A stretch of 9,840 nucleotides of DNA from Chloroflexota bacterium (lineage in GTDB: Bacteria; Chloroflexota; Chloroflexia; Thermomicrobiales; UBA6265): the NCBI GenBank assembly GCA_023424355.1, contig JAFAEA010000253.1, positions 1 through 9,840 of the forward strand, read 5' to 3'. Positions 5,306 through 9,840 of this stretch are shown here, one piece after another (position 1 is the stretch's first letter; each line of letters opens with the position of its first letter). Under the pieces are notes generated by a model. That model had not been told where the DNA came from. It searched no databases and worked only from the letters and a program-made list of their open reading frames with translations. The translations under genes were made by a program, and so were the position numbers.

Positions 5306-8300
5306 TTACCTCACCGGAATCCCTGTAGAAACCGCCGGGAGATCCCGCACATCAAACGACTCATCCACCGGAAGATCGTCCAGACGCAGGCTGAGGGTTT
5401 GGCTCACGCCATCGCCGCCCATGGTGATGCCATAGAGCGTATCCGCGATTTCCACCGTACCGCGGTTGTGGGTGATGACAATCGCCTGGGTCTCGCTGGC
5501 AAGGGTGCGCAATTCGTCTCGGAAGCGAACAACATTCGCTTCATCGAGAGCGGCATCCACTTCGTCCAGCAACACGAACGGCGTTGGGTTCACGCGCAGA
5601 ATTGCGAAGAGCAACGCCACACCGGTGAGGCTGCGCTCACCACCGCTCAGCAGCGCCAGACCCTGCAGGCGCTTACCCGGTGGCTGCGCCACGATATCTA
5701 CACCACCCGGAGCACCATCCTCATCTGCGGAGAGCACGAGTCGCGCCTGACCACCACCAAACAGCACGGTGAAGGCTTCACTAAAGGCGATGCTCACCTG
5801 CTCGAAGGTCTCCTCGAACCGGGTTTGCATGGTTTCGTGGAGTTCGGCCAGCATGGTGCGCAACCGCGCGGAGGCCTGCTGGACATCCGCGAGCTGCTCG
5901 GTGAGGAACGCAAACCGCTCCGATTCCTGCTCGTATTCCTCCACCACGTTATCGCCGACATAGCCGACGCGGTGCAGACGATTTCTCAGTTTGGAGATTT
6001 CGCGCTCGGTTTCCTCGTGATCTTCCGGAAGCTCGGAGAAGTCTGTTTCTTCAGTATCCGGAAGTAGATCATCTGGTTGCTCGTAATTAAGATCATCCAT
6101 GATGCGCTGATGCACCGATGCCATCTCGGCGCGCACGCGCTCCAGCGCCAACTCGCGTTGGCCCAGCGAACGCTCGCGTTCCATCGTGATTTGGCGGGCT
6201 TGTTCGATCTGCGATTGCTGGTTCTGCACGGCGGAAGTCGAACTACCCAACGCCTCGGCCAATGGCGCGCGTGCGTTATCGCCAGCCGCCACCGATTCGG
6301 TGAGCACCTCGAGTTCGCGGCTCAATCGATCTCGCTCATCGGCCAGAGCAATGCGCCGACCTTCCATATCTGCTTCGTCGTTTTGCCGACTCTGCAGCTC
6401 GGTCTGCTGAGCGCGGAGCTGGCTTTGCCACTGACTCCGCTGTCGCTCCTCGGCGCGGGTTCGCTCTTCAAGCGCGGCCAGTTTGGATGAGAGTTCGCCC
6501 AATGCATCGTTTTCGGCGCTTGCCGAATCTCGCTGCGAGGCGAGGGCAGTGGTGAGTGCCTCTTCCTGATCACGGAGCGATTCCAACTGCTCAGTGCCGG
6601 AATCGATCTGGGCGGTCAACTTTTCGATCTGCTGCTCACGATTTTCGGAGGAGAGAACCGCAGCCTGATTTTGTCGCTCGGCATTGGCCTGCTGCTTCTG
6701 CACATCATTGATCCATCCCTGCAAGCGATTCCTCTGGGGCGCCAGCGCTTTATGCTGCGCGGCAATATCGGAACGTTGCGAGGCGAGCTCGCGGCGCTTC
6801 TGCTCGATCTCTTGCGCGTCGGCCTGGAGCGTGCCCAGCCGTGTATTGATTTCGGCATGCTTCGTTTGCAGTGCAGCAATTTTGTCCGGAAGTTCGCGAA
6901 GTTCGCGCTCCCGACTCAACATGCCGGAATCCCGACCTTGTGAACCGCCGGTCACCGATCCACCACTGCGGGCGATTTCGCCGGCGAGCGTCACGGTGCT
7001 CCAGCCGCCCGGAAGTGAATCCAGCAACTGCCGACTCGTTTGCAGGTTTTCGACTACCACGAATCGACCGAGTAGTGCGCGCACCACTTCGGCCACATCA
7101 TCATCGCTGCCGACCAAATCACTGGCGATGCCATGAACTCCGGAGGCGTTCTCAATTTCGCGCGGAGGCGGACGGTGCCCGCCACGACGGCGCACGGTTT
7201 CGATCGGCTGGAAGGTCGCGCGGCCGGCGCGGTTTTGCTTGAGCATGCCAATGGCCGCCTCAGCATCACGCCAGGCATCTACCACGATATCTTGCAGGTG
7301 TCCGCCCAACGCCGTTTCCAGCGCGGCATCGTATTTCTTGTCGACTTGGATCAACTCGGCCAATGTACCGCGCACACCGGTGAGTTTGCCGGCCGAATGC
7401 CACTGCATCACCTGGCGTGGGCCCTGATACAACCCCTCACCGGATGCGTGCATGCGCTGCAGAATTTCCACGCGGTGACCGGCCTGAGCAAGATCCCGCT
7501 CGATTGCGGTGCGCTCTTCGCTGGCGGATTTCACACCCGATTGAGCTTCATCCCAGCGAGTGCTTAGGCCGGAGATATCGGCATCCAACGTTGCCAGCTG
7601 CGCTGTAAGCGTAGTATCCGATTCCTCATGATCCGCAAGTTCAGCAAGTAACGATTGCAGCCTGTTTGCGCGCTCTTCGTCTTCTGCCTTGATTCGCTCG
7701 GCATCGGCAGCAGAGGTCTCCATCCGTTGTTGAAGGAGAGCTCGTTGTTGCTGGGCATCGGCAATCCTGCGTTCCAGCTGCAGTGCCTCGCGGGAGCACG
7801 TGGCAAGTGCCTTCTCAGCTTCCTGGCGCTCGTTTCGGGCCAGATTGGTGGCAGACTGCTGGGTCTGCATCGCCTGGCGGGCGGATTGCACCTCAGCCTC
7901 GAGTTCCTTCAGAGAGGTGGCTGCCGCCTCGAGTCGCTGCTGCGTGGTCGCGATCTGCTCTCCAAGCGCCGTTCGCGTGGATTCGGCATCGGTCGAGCGT
8001 CGTTCGAGCGCGCCGAGTCGCTCTTCCACCAATTCCTTGCGATGAGTAATGTCACTCAGTTGCTGCCGCAGCTCGCCGAGTCGCGCATCGTGGCGCTCCA
8101 ACTCGTGGGTCGCGGCCTGCAGTGCCTGTTCCAGAACGGGTCGGGCTGCAATAAGCGTCTCTAATTGCGATTGGGCTTCAGCCATCGCCGATTGATCGGT
8201 GGAGGCGTTGCTCTCCGCCGCAGCGAGGTGCTCGGTGGCCGCGGTCAACAGGCGTCGGTAGTGCCCCTGCTGCAGGAAGAGTTGGCGATCTCGCAGTCCC

Positions 8301-8965
8301 TTCCATTCGCGTTGCTGTTTCGCTGCGCGTTCCAGCCGCTTCAGGTTTGGCTCCACCTGCGAAAGCAGATCGGTGAGGCGGGTGACATTTGTATCGGTCT
8401 CGGCCAGATTGCGTTCGCCTTCGGCAACGCGCAACCGGAGTCCGGTGAGATCGGCCGCGTGTTCAAAGAGTCCCCGACGATCTTCCGCACGCTGGCTCAG
8501 AGCGGCATCGACAAGTCCCTGGCCGACAACGGTGTAGCTCTGACCGAGGGATGCCACCAGGCGGGCGACATCTTTGAGTCGGACCTTGCGTCCATTGATG
8601 AGGTACTCGCCACCACCTCCGCGGAATGCCCGGCGGGTAACGGTAACCTCGGAGAACTCGCTGGGGAGCCATCGCTCTTCGTTATCGAAGGTAACGGTGA
8701 CCTCGGCCATGCCGCTCGGTGCCTTGCCTCTACCACCCGCGAAGATCACATCCTCGGTCTTTTTGGAGCGCAGGGCGGAGTGACTGGTTTCACCCAGCAC
8801 CCATCGAATGGCATCTGCGATATTGCTCTTGCCGGATCCATTCGGGCCCACAACAGCGGTAATACCGGGTTCGAATTGGAACGATGTTTTGGTGGCAAAG
8901 CTCTTAAACCCCTGGAGATCCAGTCGGGCAAGCTTGGGCTTTACCTGGTTTTCTCGTTCCGTCAT
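5306..8965 (-). CDS. smc: Chromosome segregation/condensation ATPase SMC
   Basis: A full-length 1219-residue SMC protein, slightly longer than the usual 1170-1200. The N-terminal ATPase half has LQGFKSFA (17-24), Walker A GPNGSGKS (40-47), an arginine/R-loop region around 112-130 and Q-loop Gln149. Coiled coil runs from about 170 to 505, the hinge from about 510 to 675 (conserved GG-rich end GEIARSGGSVTGGS, 662-675), and the returning coiled coil to about 1040. The C-terminal half has the ABC signature LLSGGERS (1105-1112), Walker B FVLLDEVDAALDE (1130-1142) and the switch histidine in VITHNRG (1151-1157). The hinge contains a Pro/Arg-rich insertion at about 591-602. SMC dimers with ScpA/ScpB load onto and compact DNA in the nucleoid; no scp gene is in the window. 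ATG at 8965 is the first start after an in-frame TGA, with only a weak SD-like GGAAACGAG before it. The gene is convergent with the DinB-like gene across the repeats. Confidence 0.97.
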   Translation of the reverse strand: MTERENQVKPKLARLDLQGFKSFATKTSFQFEPGITAVVGPNGSGKSNIADAIRWVLGETSHSALRSKKTEDVIFAGGRGKAPSGMAEVTVTFDNEERWLPSEFSEVTVTRRAFRGGGGEYLINGRKVRLKDVARLVASLGQSYTVVGQGLVDAALSQRAEDRRGLFEHAADLTGLRLRVAEGERNLAETDTNVTRLTDLLSQVEPNLKRLERAAKQQREWKGLRDRQLFLQQGHYRRLLTAATEHLAAAESNASTDQSAMAEAQSQLETLIAARPVLEQALQAATHELERHDARLGELRQQLSDITHRKELVEERLGALERRSTDAESTRTALGEQIATTQQRLEAAATSLKELEAEVQSARQAMQTQQSATNLARNERQEAEKALATCSREALQLERRIADAQQQRALLQQRMETSAADAERIKAEDEERANRLQSLLAELADHEESDTTLTAQLATLDADISGLSTRWDEAQSGVKSASEERTAIERDLAQAGHRVEILQRMHASGEGLYQGPRQVMQWHSAGKLTGVRGTLAELIQVDKKYDAALETALGGHLQDIVVDAWRDAEAAIGMLKQNRAGRATFQPIETVRRRGGHRPPPREIENASGVHGIASDLVGSDDDVAEVVRALLGRFVVVENLQTSRQLLDSLPGGWSTVTLAGEIARSGGSVTGGSQGRDSGMLSRERELRELPDKIAALQTKHAEINTRLGTLQADAQEIEQKRRELASQRSDIAAQHKALAPQRNRLQGWINDVQKQQANAERQNQAAVLSSENREQQIEKLTAQIDSGTEQLESLRDQEEALTTALASQRDSASAENDALGELSSKLAALEERTRAEERQRSQWQSQLRAQQTELQSRQNDEADMEGRRIALADERDRLSRELEVLTESVAAGDNARAPLAEALGSSTSAVQNQQSQIEQARQITMERERSLGQRELALERVRAEMASVHQRIMDDLNYEQPDDLLPDTEETDFSELPEDHEETEREISKLRNRLHRVGYVGDNVVEEYEQESERFAFLTEQLADVQQASARLRTMLAELHETMQTRFEETFEQVSIAFSEAFTVLFGGGQARLVLSADEDGAPGGVDIVAQPPGKRLQGLALLSGGERSLTGVALLFAILRVNPTPFVLLDEVDAALDEANVVRFRDELRTLASETQAIVITHNRGTVEIADTLYGITMGGDGVSQTLSLRLDDLPVDESFDVRDLPAVSTGIPVR

Positions 8966-9043
8966 GCTCGTTTCCGGAGTGTGTGTACGTTGAGCGCGTC
9001 AAATTCTTGCAGGTGACTCAACGAATAAATCGTAACGCTGCCA

Positions 9044-9059
9044 GGCGAGAATTCCCGCC
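9044..9059. repeat. 16 bp near-perfect palindrome upstream of smc
   Basis: GGCGAGAATTCCCGCC is symmetric at 14 of 16 positions around GAATTC. It lies about 80 bases upstream of the smc start in the divergent intergenic region. This is a plausible operator, but no known regulator motif is recognised. The rest of 8966-9160 shows nothing convincing. Confidence 0.25.
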
Positions 9060-9141
9060 ATTGCAATGATTCAGGATACACCGAACACCCGGCTCCATGC
9101 GAAACGGGCAAATCGTAACCCCTGTGACCTTTTGGAACATC

Positions 9142-9170
9142 TGCGCATTTGAAGCTGCAGATGGTAGCAT
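9142..9170 (+). promoter_or_regulatory. Weak candidate promoter for the structured leader
   Basis: TGCGCA (9142-9147) and TAGCAT (9165-9170), with an upstream TGG giving an extended -10 feel, are spaced by 17 bases. The -10 is fair and the -35 is poor. The predicted start, near 9177, would fall at the first stem of the leader. This is support by position more than by sequence. Confidence 0.22.
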
Positions 9171-9360
9171 CGGGTTGAACCTTTATTCGGTTCGATCACC
9201 CGGAGGATTCGGGGGGAGCACGAACCAGTGTGTGGCTTCAGGGAATCGACCTGCATGGCTGAACCAGCTTCTCCGTAAGCTGGATGCATCGATTTCCGCC
9301 AACACCGGGGAGTGGAGCGGGTTCCGATACGATAAAAGCGTACCGGAACCCGCATCTTTT
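9171..9360 (+). promoter_or_regulatory. Structured leader or small RNA ending in a terminator (class unknown)
   Basis: Three successive stems can be drawn. P1: CGGGT (9171-9175)/ACCCG (9198-9202) with GAACC (9177-9181)/GGTTC (9189-9193). P2: a long bulged stem from GTGT (9230) to ACAC (9305), capped by CCAGCTT (9264-9270)/AAGCTGG (9277-9283). P3: the terminator. Three copies of GAACC (9177, 9222, 9261) could each pair with GGTTC (9320-9324) in the terminator's left arm, which suggests an alternative antiterminator fold. Consensus cores of the T-box, TPP, FMN, cobalamin, SAM and ZTP elements were looked for and not found. It may be an attenuator for the gene at 9424 or a free-standing sRNA. 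Confidence 0.45.
9317..9360 (+). terminator. Intrinsic terminator in the leader of the TIM-barrel gene
   Basis: GCGGGTTCCG (9317-9326) pairs with CGGAACCCGC (9344-9353), continued above one mismatch by TACG/CGTA (9328-9331, 9339-9342) around a 7-base loop. ATCTTTT follows. It lies 64 bases before the downstream start codon, so it stops transcription short of that gene unless read through. Confidence 0.8.
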
Positions 9361-9380
9361 GAAGTGTGATGACGCTAACA

Positions 9381-9398
9381 GCGAACGATTTTGTTCGC
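9381..9398 (+). promoter_or_regulatory. Small hairpin between terminator and ribosome binding site
   Basis: GCGAAC (9381-9386) pairs with GTTCGC (9393-9398) around GATTTT. It ends 14 bases before the SD of the next gene. It could be an operator or a translational control stem. It resembles a LexA-type CGAAC/GTTCG half-site pair, but the six-base spacing does not fit the usual four. Confidence 0.35.
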
Positions 9399-9423
9399 GA
9401 CTATCGGCAGGGAAGGAGCCCGC

Positions 9424-9840
9424 GTGACCAACTCACCAGATCAATCTGAATCGCGCATTATCCCGCTCTTGCCGCATTTGCAGCGTCGAAGAACCCAACA
9501 TCCAACCTCTCCGAAGCGACGTTCCGAGCTCCTCTTCGATGACGACAGCGCCGACCGCCTGGTTCGCATCGATGCCGCCATGCCTCTATTGGAAGGTGAA
9601 TCCGAAGGCGTCTCGCATCTCACCAGTCTCACGCTCGGTGTTTCGTCCGGTGCGTTCTATCCGCACTTGCCGACCGAGGATGCTCCGGCCGCGGCCGCGG
9701 CCCTCGGCTTCAAACAATTGGAAATCATGCTGCAAACAATTGGCGAGTACGATCTCGCCTTTGCGCAGCTCGTGGCCGCCAATGCCGCCGAAGCAGGTGT
9801 GCACATCCGTTCGGTCCACACCCTGGAGCACTATCATCAG
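9424..9840 (+). CDS. Sugar phosphate isomerase/epimerase-like TIM barrel protein (5' part only)
   Basis: The gene starts at GTG 9424 with a strong AAGGAG (9413-9418) five bases before it and stays open to the window edge (139 residues). From about residue 68 the protein reads as the first strands of a xylose-isomerase-like (AP endonuclease 2 family) barrel: LTLGVSSGAFYP (69-80), a helix through AAAAALGFKQLEIML (89-103), then a helix and AGVHIRSVHTLEHYH (124-138) with the typical strand-2 ending xSVH. Members isomerise or epimerise sugars or act on related polyols; the substrate cannot be told. Residues 1-67 are a polar, partly basic extension (QRRRTQHPTSPKRR, 20-33) not typical of the family, with no signal peptide. 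The only internal ATG (residue 53) lacks an SD. Expression is probably limited by the terminator in its leader. Confidence 0.72.
   Translation, partial: MTNSPDQSESRIIPLLPHLQRRRTQHPTSPKRRSELLFDDDSADRLVRIDAAMPLLEGESEGVSHLTSLTLGVSSGAFYPHLPTEDAPAAAAALGFKQLEIMLQTIGEYDLAFAQLVAANAAEAGVHIRSVHTLEHYHQ

Noticed and set aside
4327..5328. Several frames of 60-110 residues within the repeats
   Set aside because: They repeat the same peptide because they translate the A and B units, run through the palindromes, and include the well-known spurious VIPRQARND-type translation.
9189..9226. tRNA or tmRNA fragment suggested by GGTTCGATC near 9189
   Set aside because: No 5 bp T stem forms around it, and there is no acceptor stem, anticodon arm or CCA end nearby.
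9301..9326. T-box or ZTP riboswitch core suggested by CCGGGGAGTGGAGCGGG
   Set aside because: The invariant T-box sequence with its UGGNACC core is absent, and the ZTP 3' element (CGCCTGGGC-like) does not follow.
9097..9369. 90-residue plus-strand frame upstream of the TIM-barrel gene
   Set aside because: It has no SD, no recognisable domain, and its 3' part is the terminator hairpin; the stems explain the sequence better than a protein does.
9381..9398. LexA box
   Set aside because: CGAAC and GTTCG are separated by six bases instead of four, and the downstream gene is not an SOS type.

Overview
The window looks like a piece of a moderately GC-rich bacterial chromosome, probably Chloroflexota and perhaps Thermomicrobia-like. 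That placement is an inference from the mix of genes, the style of the proteins and the intergenic palindromes; no rRNA or other marker settles it. Five protein genes are present, two of them cut by the window edges, and a block of about 0.9 kb of extragenic repeats lies between two convergent genes.

Layout. Positions 2506 to 1 (minus) hold one long open frame that leaves the window: a UvrD/Rep-type superfamily 1 helicase without a 2B insertion, then a Pro/Glu/Gln-rich linker, a HEPN-like domain with an intact R-x4-H motif, and an unrecognised C-terminal region. Upstream on the same strand (3759 to 2674) is a Tat-exported copper nitrite reductase of the AniA-like class with all copper ligands, followed by a near-perfect intrinsic terminator that separates it from the helicase. 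Divergent from it, 3902 to 4375 (plus) encodes a DinB/DfsB-like small helical protein.

From about 4391 to 5274 there is no gene. The stretch is built from four copies of a ~107-111 bp unit (A) and two copies of a 154 bp unit (B), then a long nested palindrome and a small hairpin. Unit A has REPIN/BIME architecture: two hairpins, each with a GTAG tetranucleotide at its foot, facing each other in inverted orientation. Next, 8965 to 5306 (minus) is a complete SMC chromosome condensation protein.

The 458 bp between SMC and the last gene contains a stem-rich region (9171-9360) that ends in an intrinsic terminator and lies ahead of a GTG-started gene (9424 onward, plus). This looks like an attenuated leader, or a small RNA. 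The last gene is the beginning of a xylose-isomerase-like TIM barrel protein with an unusual N-terminal extension of about 65 residues.

The genes do not form one pathway. The set is a housekeeping chromosome-structure gene (SMC), a respiratory/detoxification enzyme (NirK), and a helicase-HEPN fusion that is the best candidate for something unusual.
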